Below are positions 1 to 6,196 of a stretch of DNA of 9,019 bases, in pieces. The stretch spans positions 1-9,019 of the forward strand of contig JAUVON010000094.1 of NCBI GenBank assembly GCA_030599175.1. Reading direction: 5' to 3'. The DNA is from Desulfobulbaceae bacterium. GTDB taxonomy: Bacteria; Desulfobacterota; Desulfobulbia; Desulfobulbales; Desulfocapsaceae. The position numbers and the translations under genes were made by a program. Position 1 is the first letter of the stretch. Each line of letters opens with the position of its first letter. The notes below the pieces were generated by a model. It did no database searches. It worked only from the letters and a program-made list of their open reading frames with translations, and was not told where the DNA came from.

Positions 1-1491
1 AGAAAGAAAAAGGATAAAGCACGATATTTCGGACCCTATTCATCATCATCCTCAATGTGGTCTACTCTGAAACTGATATCCGCCCTTTTTCCTTTAAGAA
101 ATTGTAAAGGATCCAGACTTAAAAAAAGAAATCGGCCATGCCTTAACAGACAGATCGGCAAATGTCTTGCGCCATGTACAGGCGAGGCTGACCCTTTACT
201 TTACAGGGACCATGTAGACAATATTATTATGCTTCTGGAAGGCAAAAACAGAGCCCTTACGGGACAACTGAAAAAGAAAATGCAGACTGCGTCAAATTCT
301 CTTGAGTTTGAAAAAGCCGCCACAATCCGGGATCAGATATCAGCTCTTTCCCGTACCCTGGAAAAACAGGTTATCTCGGCAAGCCATACCAAAGATCAGG
401 ATGTATTTGGCTTTGGTCGTCAGGATGCATCCGTTGCACTTTCAATTCTATTTATTCGTGGCGGCCTTATCAATGGCAACAGAACATTTTTTCTTGCAGA
501 TCCATTTGGCGATGACGCCTCCATACTCTCCCAGGTTTTGAGTCAGTTTTATGATAGTAATACATTAATACCTAAGGAGATCCTTCTTCCCTTCATACCC
601 AACGATATTGAGATCATTCAGGAACATCTGAGCGACAGGGCAGACAGAAAGGTGGCAATCAGAGCGCCACAAAGGGGTGACAACCAGCAATTAGTAGCAA
701 TGGCAAATACCAATGCTCTGCAGGTTTTTAAGGAAAAAGAAAAAAAAGCTAAATCCTGGCAGAGCCTTTCCCGGGCAATGCAGAAAAGGCTTCACCTTCA
801 GCGGTCACCGGAGAAAATAGAATGCCTGGACATCTCCAATATCAGCGGCAAACAGGCGGTGGGTTCTCTTGTTCGTTTTGATAAAGGGGAAGCTGATAAA
901 AATAATTTCCGCCATTTTAAAATCAGAACGGTTGAGGGCCCCGACGATTATGCAATGATGAGAGAAGTCCTTGGTCGTAGACTCCGCCGGGCCATTGATG
1001 AGGACACCCTGCCCGACCTTTTTATTGTGGACGGCGGCCGGGGACAGCTGGGTATGGCGCTTTCGATTGCTGATGAACTTTCCATCACAGAGAGACTGGA
1101 CTGGATCGGCATCGCCAAAGAGAAAAAAGGGGAAGGAGAAAAATTGTATAAACCCGGTCGAAAGAACCCGATAATGCTGCAACCCTATAATCCGGTTCTC
1201 CTGTACCTTATGAGAATTCGGGATGAATCTCACCGGTTCGGGGTAACCTTCCACAGAAAACTGCGAAACAAAGCCACTCTTTTCTCAGAACTCGATACTA
1301 TTCCCGGTATTGGCAGGGAAAAGAAAAAAAATCTCCTTAAACATCTTGGCAGCCTGAAGCGAATAAAACAGGCAACAAAAGAAGAGTTGCAGGAGGTGCG
1401 GGGGATTGGAAGTGAGCTTGCAAAACAGATCAACGCCCATTTTCATCCGGACTGCTCCTCTCGCAGCCTTTTTACCTCTAATCGTCCCTGA
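1..1491 (+). CDS. uvrC: UvrABC system protein C (excinuclease subunit), 5'-truncated by the window edge
   Basis: UvrC makes both incisions flanking a DNA lesion during nucleotide excision repair, acting with UvrA and UvrB in the cytoplasm. The frame is open from base 1, and the first residues (ARYFGPY) match the end of the GIY-YIG region, so the true start and most of the 3'-incision nuclease lie upstream of the window. Next come four cysteines with spacing C-x11-C-x7-C-x3-C (first Cys at 103-105), the pattern of the UvrC iron-sulfur site. A UVR motif for UvrB binding follows (about 265-370, containing LEFEKAATIRDQ). The RNase H-like 5'-incision domain has LDISN (Asp at 829-831), VDGGRGQL (Asp at 1030-1032) and DESHRFG (His at 1231-1233), which are the expected catalytic residues. 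The C-terminus carries paired helix-hairpin-helix motifs (IPGIG, VRGIG). The stop is TGA at 1489-1491. The gene converges with the ligase gene and overlaps its 3' end by 49 bp. Identification is very secure. Confidence 0.97.
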   Translation, partial: RKKKDKARYFGPYSSSSSMWSTLKLISALFPLRNCKGSRLKKRNRPCLNRQIGKCLAPCTGEADPLLYRDHVDNIIMLLEGKNRALTGQLKKKMQTASNSLEFEKAATIRDQISALSRTLEKQVISASHTKDQDVFGFGRQDASVALSILFIRGGLINGNRTFFLADPFGDDASILSQVLSQFYDSNTLIPKEILLPFIPNDIEIIQEHLSDRADRKVAIRAPQRGDNQQLVAMANTNALQVFKEKEKKAKSWQSLSRAMQKRLHLQRSPEKIECLDISNISGKQAVGSLVRFDKGEADKNNFRHFKIRTVEGPDDYAMMREVLGRRLRRAIDEDTLPDLFIVDGGRGQLGMALSIADELSITERLDWIGIAKEKKGEGEKLYKPGRKNPIMLQPYNPVLLYLMRIRDESHRFGVTFHRKLRNKATLFSELDTIPGIGREKKKNLLKHLGSLKRIKQATKEELQEVRGIGSELAKQINAHFHPDCSSRSLFTSNRP

Positions 1492-3905
1492 ATATAGAGT
1501 GACAGTGCAGCAATAGCCCGGTCACAAACCTGAAAAACCGGAATCCCTTTTCCAATCAGTGCATCCCGTAACGGGTCATAAAGCCTACCGCCATCTATCA
1601 CAGTTACTATCGGCTTTTCGCTCTCTCTTACCAACTCCGTAATCAGGTTTTTTATGCCGGTATCAGAGTCCATATCATAACGCCCACTCGGTCCGTCATA
1701 CAAGGTTTTCGTAACCGGGGAAAGAGGGTCAAGGCTGATTACAATTGCATCGACCCCATCATCACCCATCAAAATTCGTGCAATAGAGGCATGGGCTTCA
1801 TCATCGGCGGAAGGAGTAATATCCAGCGGATTTGTCAGAGTTACCAGTGAAGAAAGATTTCTGGATTCGAGTATTTCTCCTATCTTTTTTTTGCTGTCAG
1901 CACTAAAATTCGCAAGACTCATTCGATACTCATCTGAAGCGATGGAATCAGCCATACCTACAGCTTCAAAACCGGCACCACTCACCGCAGCGAGTCTTCT
2001 TCCGCCGATCTTTTTCTGATGCAGAGTCTCCGAGAGGAAAAAAAGATCCTGAAATTCAATGAAATTTCTGGCGACTATGGCCCCCGCCTGCTGTACGCAG
2101 TTTTCACAAACCATATAATCACCGGCAAGAGATGCCGTGTGACCACTGGTTGCAGCCTTTCCCTCGGGAGTTCTTCCCGCCTTATAAAAAATCACCGTTT
2201 TTCCATTTAGTACAGCTGAGCGCACTGCTCTGCAAAACTCCAGGCCATCGAGATCTGAAAAGCCCTCGGCATAGACTCCAATAACATCAATCTCTTTGGA
2301 ATCGATAAAAAAATGTACCATATCGCCGAGAGTGAGATCGGTCTGATTACCCATGGAAATCATGTAGGCTGGACTGAGCTGAGGACACTGATGAGTGCGA
2401 TGAAGCATGAAGGCACCACTCTGGCTGATAAGTGCTGCACGATGATATTTTTTGCCACGATCTTTTGGCAGCTTTTCATCCGGAATAAACCAGGTATCAT
2501 ACCTGCCGGGCCTCGAAATTACACCCATACAGTTTGCTCCGAGAAATACAGGTCCGCCGTCTTCAGATCTATGGGATGAATTTATCCGGGCAATAACCTG
2601 ATCGGCCCGCACTCTGCTCTCTTCGGTCTCTCCCAGGCCGCCTGGAATAAGCATAACCGTTTCGGCACATCTCAACTGAATAATTTCTTCAACCAGTTCA
2701 GGCAATTGTGAAGCTGATACAGCTACCACCAGCATATCGAGAGGTTTTTTCAAAGAGGCAAGCGAAGAAACACATTGTACACCGGCGATTTCCTTCTCCC
2801 CTTCACGAATTAGAGTTACAGCATCTTTGGGGAACCCTTCGGCGAGAATATTATCGAGGATAATACGACCGAAATTCCTTCGCTTACCGGATACACCGAG
2901 AATACCGATCCTCTTCGGATGCAGTAGACAGTCAATTTTATGTATTGGACGCGGATAACCGGGAACCAATGCGGTTGAGAACCGACACATGCCGTCAAGA
3001 GGTACCATAAGGTAATCTGTAAAGGCAAATGGATTAACCTCAAGTTCTTCAATGATAAAACTGCTGTCCGGATTTGTCGGGGAGTAATGGTTTGCCATTC
3101 TGATAAACGAATCAAAACATTCAATCAACTGCTCATTGGTCACTACCCTTCTCTGCCCTCTTGTCAAACCTGTCAGCTTTTTATACGCAATGGTGGGTTT
3201 AAACAGCTCAAAAAAAGAGCGCCCGTCGTTCATCTCCGTAAGTGCCGCCACAATAGCCTGCCCTTTACGGAATCGTTCTGCATAGAGCTCCGCATCGGTG
3301 CCCCCCAGACCCGCACTTATAACCATTCCGAACTCTCTGGTATGCCTCAGGCCGACAATGAGTTCATTGCCAAAGGCCGAAGAATCCGGAGGCATATATT
3401 GAACAAGAAGAATTCCTTTAAGATCCTTATCAATGGCCTCAGCCAATGGTTCTCCCGACAGTTCACTATAGCAGTCAGGAGCCTCCAAACGGTTTTGTTC
3501 AATCCACCTTGTATAATTCTCTGGCACTTCATAGAGCATTCGACGAATTGCCGACCTGATCTTCTCCGGTTTCTTCTCTACAATTCTTACTCCGCCAACC
3601 TCTGTTTTATGAATAATGTGTGGAGAGACAATCTTCAACACTGCCTTTTCTCCGGGCAGCGCCATAAGTTCTTCGTCTAAAGGCCTTGCCTCCCTTGGCA
3701 GGAAAAGCGATTTCGGAGGTGTCTCAGCTCCTGATTTTGAAAGCAGAGAGTACACTTCATACTCATAGAGAAAATTTCTGCCTTCTCCATGAGCCGCCGT
3801 CATCAACCCGGTGATTCCAGAATAATCTATAGGAATATCCATCCTCAATCCTAATTTTTTATTTTTAATCTCGCTGGTGTTTCTTGTTTTCAAAGCAACA
3901 TACAT
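1443..3905 (-). CDS. NDP-forming acyl-CoA ligase (acetate--CoA ligase, ADP-forming type), fused beta-alpha subunits
   Basis: The family interconverts acyl-CoA + ADP + Pi with acid + ATP + CoA through a phosphohistidine, related to succinyl-CoA synthetase. The 820-residue protein begins with the ATP-grasp (beta-type) half, about residues 25-300. This half has the conserved IIHKTEVGGV (His99), the glycine-rich SAGLGGTDAEL and the metal-binding EELEVNP (286-292). The CoA-binding Rossmann domain follows (KRIGILGVSG, 331-340), then LGANCMG (455-461), SQSGAF (494-499), MGNQTDL (518-524) and SGHTASLAGD (587-596), where His589 should carry the phosphate. Most fused bacterial relatives (Pat/Acs type) have the alpha half first, so the order is reversed here. 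The ATG at 3905 has AAGGG about 8 bases upstream; an ATG at 3842 (Met22, preceded by AGGATTGAGG) is equally plausible and would give 799 residues. Substrate cannot be read from sequence. The divergent gcdH suggests a short-chain or dicarboxylic acid such as glutarate. Family assignment is firm, exact reaction is inference. Confidence 0.92.
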   Translation of the reverse strand: MYVALKTRNTSEIKNKKLGLRMDIPIDYSGITGLMTAAHGEGRNFLYEYEVYSLLSKSGAETPPKSLFLPREARPLDEELMALPGEKAVLKIVSPHIIHKTEVGGVRIVEKKPEKIRSAIRRMLYEVPENYTRWIEQNRLEAPDCYSELSGEPLAEAIDKDLKGILLVQYMPPDSSAFGNELIVGLRHTREFGMVISAGLGGTDAELYAERFRKGQAIVAALTEMNDGRSFFELFKPTIAYKKLTGLTRGQRRVVTNEQLIECFDSFIRMANHYSPTNPDSSFIIEELEVNPFAFTDYLMVPLDGMCRFSTALVPGYPRPIHKIDCLLHPKRIGILGVSGKRRNFGRIILDNILAEGFPKDAVTLIREGEKEIAGVQCVSSLASLKKPLDMLVVAVSASQLPELVEEIIQLRCAETVMLIPGGLGETEESRVRADQVIARINSSHRSEDGGPVFLGANCMGVISRPGRYDTWFIPDEKLPKDRGKKYHRAALISQSGAFMLHRTHQCPQLSPAYMISMGNQTDLTLGDMVHFFIDSKEIDVIGVYAEGFSDLDGLEFCRAVRSAVLNGKTVIFYKAGRTPEGKAATSGHTASLAGDYMVCENCVQQAGAIVARNFIEFQDLFFLSETLHQKKIGGRRLAAVSGAGFEAVGMADSIASDEYRMSLANFSADSKKKIGEILESRNLSSLVTLTNPLDITPSADDEAHASIARILMGDDGVDAIVISLDPLSPVTKTLYDGPSGRYDMDSDTGIKNLITELVRESEKPIVTVIDGGRLYDPLRDALIGKGIPVFQVCDRAIAALSLYIQGRLEVKRLREEQSG

Positions 3906-3974
3906 CTTTCAGCCCTTCATAGGAACCATATTTTTCCTAGATATTTGTAACGATATATCCATTTTTTCAATTCC

Positions 3975-4003
3975 TTGACTCCTTTGTAGAGACATGAGAT
4001 ACT
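3975..4003 (+). promoter_or_regulatory. Candidate sigma-70 promoter for gcdH
   Basis: TTGACT (3975-3980, five of six matches to the -35 consensus) is followed after exactly 17 bases by GATACT (3998-4003, four of six to the -10). Transcription would start near 4010 and give a leader of about 100 nt containing the 4014-4047 inverted repeat. A second -10-like TATATA at 4085-4090, with a poor -35, could give a much shorter leader. This is sequence matching only. Confidence 0.45.
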
Positions 4004-4013
4004 GGTCAAAATT

Positions 4014-4028
4014 GATGGCGTCGTAAAG
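4014..4028. repeat. 15-bp direct repeat, copy 1 (GATGGCGTCGTAAAG)
   Basis: An exact copy recurs at 5295-5309 in the same orientation. The two copies bracket gcdH. The sequence resembles, from memory, short repeats scattered through Desulfobacterota genomes (consensus like TTGATGGCGTCGTAAAAAG); this resemblance is unverified. Copy 1 sits in the predicted 5' leader of gcdH and forms the left arm of an inverted repeat. Confidence 0.7.
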
Positions 4029-4047
4029 ACCCAAATCCTTCGCCATC
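4014..4047 (+). promoter_or_regulatory. Inverted repeat / possible leader hairpin upstream of gcdH
   Basis: GATGGCG at 4014-4020 is the perfect reverse complement of CGCCATC at 4041-4047, separated by 20 bases. Inside, AAG (4026-4028) can also pair with CTT (4038-4040) across an asymmetric bulge. No U-run follows, so it is not an intrinsic terminator. If transcription starts near 4010, this would be the first structure in the gcdH mRNA, about 65 bases before the start codon. It could be a regulatory or stabilising hairpin, or just a degenerate repeat element. No known riboswitch is recognised. Confidence 0.35.
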
Positions 4048-4098
4048 TGAAATTTATACGTAATCAGGAAAAATAAATTCACACTATATACAGCCTGC

Positions 4099-4104
4099 AA
4101 GGAG
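4099..4104 (+). promoter_or_regulatory. Ribosome binding site of gcdH
   Basis: AAGGAG lies nine bases before the ATG at 4114, a near-ideal Shine-Dalgarno sequence and spacing. It fixes the gcdH start. Confidence 0.8.
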
Positions 4105-4113
4105 CTTTAGAAA

Positions 4114-5292
4114 ATGAGTACTGAAAATGAATTAACAGACTATATGGGGTTTCAAGGATTACTTGATGATGAAGAAATCCTTGTTCGACAGACAGCAAGA
4201 GAGTTTGTTAATAAAGAGGTGCTGCCGATCATTGATGACTACGCTCAGAAAGAAGAATTTCCGGCCCATCTGGTCCAATTGATGGGACAATTGGGATTTC
4301 TCGGCCCTACCCTGCCGCAAAAATATGGCTGTGCCGAATTGTCAAACGTTGGTTACGGTCTGCTGATGTATGAACTTGAACGTGGGGATTCCGCTCTGCG
4401 AAGTTTTGCGTCAGTGCAGGGATCTCTAGTTATGTATCCCATTTTTGCTTTTGGCAGTGAGGCGCAGAAGGATCTCTGGCTGCCTCTTCTGGCTCAAGGG
4501 AAGGCGATTGGTTGTTTTGGTCTGACTGAGCCGGATTTCGGTTCGAATCCCGCGGGGATGCGCACCAGGGCTGAAAGGAATGCGGATGGCAGCTGGACAC
4601 TGAACGGCGCCAAAATGTGGATCACCAACGGCTCCATTGCCGATGTGGCAATAGTCTGGGCCGCTACAGAAGATGGTATTCGGGGTTTCCTGGTAGAGCC
4701 CGACACTCCCGGTTTCTCCACTGTAAGGATGAAAGGCAAGTGGAGCCTGCGTGCATCGGTCACATCAGAACTGATCCTGGACAACGTCAGGGTTCAGGAG
4801 AAAAAGAGCCTCCTGCCAAAAGTAAAAAGTCTCAGGGGCCCCCTCAGTTGTCTTACCCAGGCAAGATATGGTATCGCCTGGGGGGCTCTTGGTGCCGCTG
4901 ACAATTGCTATCAGACTGCACTTGAATATTCGCTGAGCCGGATCCAGTTTGACAAACCCATTGCAGGTTTCCAACTGCAGCAGAAAAAACTTGCCGAGAT
5001 GGTTACAGAACTGACAAAAGGCCAGTTACTCGCTCTACAGCTGGGCAGACTCAAGGACCAGAATAATTATACTCCAGCCCAGGTTTCCATGGTTAAAATG
5101 AATAATGTGAAAATTGCCATGGACATCGCCCGAACATCCCGTACTATGCTTGGCGCAAATGGTATAATGGGAGAATACCCTATAATGCGGCATGCAAACA
5201 ATCTTGAGTCGGTCTATACATATGAGGGAACCCACGATATGCATACCCTGATTGTTGGTGAAAAAGTGACGGGAATTGCAGCCTATCGATAA
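4114..5292 (+). CDS. gcdH: Glutaryl-CoA dehydrogenase (acyl-CoA dehydrogenase family flavoprotein)
   Basis: The enzyme oxidises glutaryl-CoA to glutaconyl-CoA and usually decarboxylates it to crotonyl-CoA, passing electrons from FAD to ETF. It acts in lysine, tryptophan and benzoyl-CoA degradation. The 392 residues match the family's mature length and show its signatures: GFLGPT (61-66), ELERGDSALRS (87-97, with Glu89 and Arg96 at the positions of human mature Glu87 and Arg94), CFGLTEPDFGSNP (134-146), MWITNG (168-173), KWSLRAS (209-215), ARYGIAWG (250-257) and TYEGTHD (369-375). Glu371 is the expected catalytic base. The Tyr370 next to it is typical of decarboxylating enzymes; the Desulfococcus non-decarboxylating enzyme is reported to have Val there, so this one should form crotonyl-CoA. 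The start is set by AAGGAG nine bases upstream. The gene is divergent from the acyl-CoA ligase and convergent with rsmE, and is bracketed by 15-bp direct repeats. Substrate assignment is strong but rests on motif recall. Confidence 0.93.
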   Translation: MSTENELTDYMGFQGLLDDEEILVRQTAREFVNKEVLPIIDDYAQKEEFPAHLVQLMGQLGFLGPTLPQKYGCAELSNVGYGLLMYELERGDSALRSFASVQGSLVMYPIFAFGSEAQKDLWLPLLAQGKAIGCFGLTEPDFGSNPAGMRTRAERNADGSWTLNGAKMWITNGSIADVAIVWAATEDGIRGFLVEPDTPGFSTVRMKGKWSLRASVTSELILDNVRVQEKKSLLPKVKSLRGPLSCLTQARYGIAWGALGAADNCYQTALEYSLSRIQFDKPIAGFQLQQKKLAEMVTELTKGQLLALQLGRLKDQNNYTPAQVSMVKMNNVKIAMDIARTSRTMLGANGIMGEYPIMRHANNLESVYTYEGTHDMHTLIVGEKVTGIAAYR

Positions 5293-5294
5293 GC

Positions 5295-5309
5295 GATGGC
5301 GTCGTAAAG
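5295..5309. repeat. 15-bp direct repeat, copy 2 (GATGGCGTCGTAAAG)
   Basis: Identical to 4014-4028 and in the same orientation, starting two bases after the gcdH stop codon and ending eight bases before the rsmE stop. The bases on either side of the 15-mer differ between copies, and this copy has no matching CGCCATC arm. It occupies most of the 25-bp gap between the convergent genes, where no intrinsic terminator hairpin is visible. Confidence 0.7.
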
Positions 5310-5317
5310 GGCATTCT

Positions 5318-6058
5318 TCAACTCTCAAGCAGAAGTGATATTTGTGAATGCAGGGCAATGACTGCAGTGTCCACTTTCAAGATTCGCGCTCCTATGGAGC
5401 AATCGTTAAAACCCTGTTCCCTGAATTTTTGCACTTCATAGTCAACCCACCCCCCTTCCGGTCCTACAGCCAGAAGCACCCTGCCGCTTTCTTTATTAAT
5501 TTCCTTCTGCAGGGTGGATAGGCCACCGGGATGTGCCACAATATGAGTACGACAACAATCCTTGATGGTTGGAAAGTAATCCTCAATAAATGGCTTGAAT
5601 CGACGATGCAGACATATTTCCGGCAGGCGAGTATCCACCGCCTGTTCCAGACCGTGAAGCAGATAGGGTCTGAACTCTTTTTCCGCTACAATGGAAGCTT
5701 TCCAAAAGCTTTTTTCAACACGATTTGCATGTACCAGGTGAATTGTTTCTACGCCGAGTGCCGTCACCTGGCTTAAAACCCTTTTCAACATAATCGGCCG
5801 GGGCAATGCCAGGACAAGATCAATGGGCGCCACTGGAGCCAGCGACCCTGATATCTCAATATGGAGGTCAACAGAAAAAGGAAATTTTTGTTTAATGGCT
5901 ATAACTTGTGCTCTTCCCCTTCCACCATTTATGATCCCGAATTTGATCATATCCCCAGTGGTTAACTGCAGGACTTTTACTATATGCTCAGCCCTGTAAT
6001 CGGTCAGCCTGATATGTTCGTCAGTAATTTCGTAAGAATCAGCGAGTATAATATTCAT
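5318..6058 (-). CDS. rsmE: 16S rRNA (uracil1498-N3)-methyltransferase
   Basis: RsmE is a SPOUT-class methyltransferase that uses S-adenosylmethionine to methylate N3 of U1498 in 16S rRNA, near the ribosomal decoding site. The 246 residues match the family length. The N-terminal PUA-like part (about 1-70) contains HIVKVLQLTTGD. The SPOUT knot is marked by KRVLSQVTALGV (92-103), LEQAVDTRLPEI (137-148), the cofactor-binding loop AVGPEGGW (197-204) and IGARILKVDTA (222-232), which corresponds to the family's LGxRILRxETA. The start ATG at 6058 has AGGA five bases upstream (6064-6067). It is transcribed towards gcdH, ending 25 bp from it, and away from waaA, with 138 bp between the two start codons. 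It is a housekeeping gene with no visible functional link to its neighbours. The Ala in place of Pro in the GxR motif is a minor deviation. Confidence 0.95.
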   Translation of the reverse strand: MNIILADSYEITDEHIRLTDYRAEHIVKVLQLTTGDMIKFGIINGGRGRAQVIAIKQKFPFSVDLHIEISGSLAPVAPIDLVLALPRPIMLKRVLSQVTALGVETIHLVHANRVEKSFWKASIVAEKEFRPYLLHGLEQAVDTRLPEICLHRRFKPFIEDYFPTIKDCCRTHIVAHPGGLSTLQKEINKESGRVLLAVGPEGGWVDYEVQKFREQGFNDCSIGARILKVDTAVIALHSQISLLLES

Positions 6059-6076
6059 AACTGTCCTGAAATTATT

Positions 6077-6104
6077 TTGTAAGCATGGAGAAATAGAGTA
6101 AAGT
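6077..6104 (+). promoter_or_regulatory. Candidate promoter for waaA-comEC
   Basis: TTGTAA (6077-6082) and TAAAGT (6099-6104) are spaced by 16 bases, each with four of six consensus matches. Transcription would start near 6111, inside the palindrome at 6102-6118. The match is modest and no stronger promoter is seen in the gap. Confidence 0.3.
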
Positions 6105-6118
6105 AGTAACTTGCTACT
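6102..6118. promoter_or_regulatory. 17-bp operator-like palindrome between rsmE and waaA
   Basis: AGTAGTAA-C-TTGCTACT pairs in seven of eight arm positions, with a single T/G mismatch. It lies in the divergent intergenic region and overlaps the proposed waaA -10 and start point, where a dimeric repressor could bind. No specific regulator is recognised. Confidence 0.3.
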
Positions 6119-6196
6119 AACTGATTTTCTTTACTTTTTCTTAAAGGGTACTTTACTTATTTGCTGGCAGTCATCAAGAAACGAGGCCAAGATCCA

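Noticed and set aside
805..1254. 149-codon minus-strand frame inside uvrC
   Set aside because: It lies antisense to the catalytic RNase H-like domain of UvrC and resembles no protein family.
3087..3680. 197-codon open frame on the plus strand, antisense to the acyl-CoA ligase
   Set aside because: The opposite strand encodes conserved ATP-grasp motifs in the same interval, and the plus-strand translation has no recognisable domain. It is a shadow of the real gene.
3909..4100. 63-codon minus-strand frame between the ligase and gcdH
   Set aside because: It would need a TTG start without a proper ribosome site, crosses the proposed gcdH promoter and repeat, and shows no family resemblance. Only its last 17 codons, with a better ribosome site, are kept as a weak leader-peptide idea.
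4014..5309. gcdH plus flanking repeats as an insertion sequence or transposon
   Set aside because: There is no transposase, terminal inverted repeats or integrase. The repeats are direct, short, and placed at a leader and a stop codon.
5293..5317. Bidirectional terminator between gcdH and rsmE
   Set aside because: No GC-rich hairpin followed by a T-run is present on either strand; the gap is mostly the 15-bp repeat.
6161..6196. Extension of waaA to a TTG start at 6161
   Set aside because: The 12 added residues (MLAVIKKRGQDP) are polar and lie before the hydrophobic anchor that normally begins the protein; the ATG at 6197 fits the family better.
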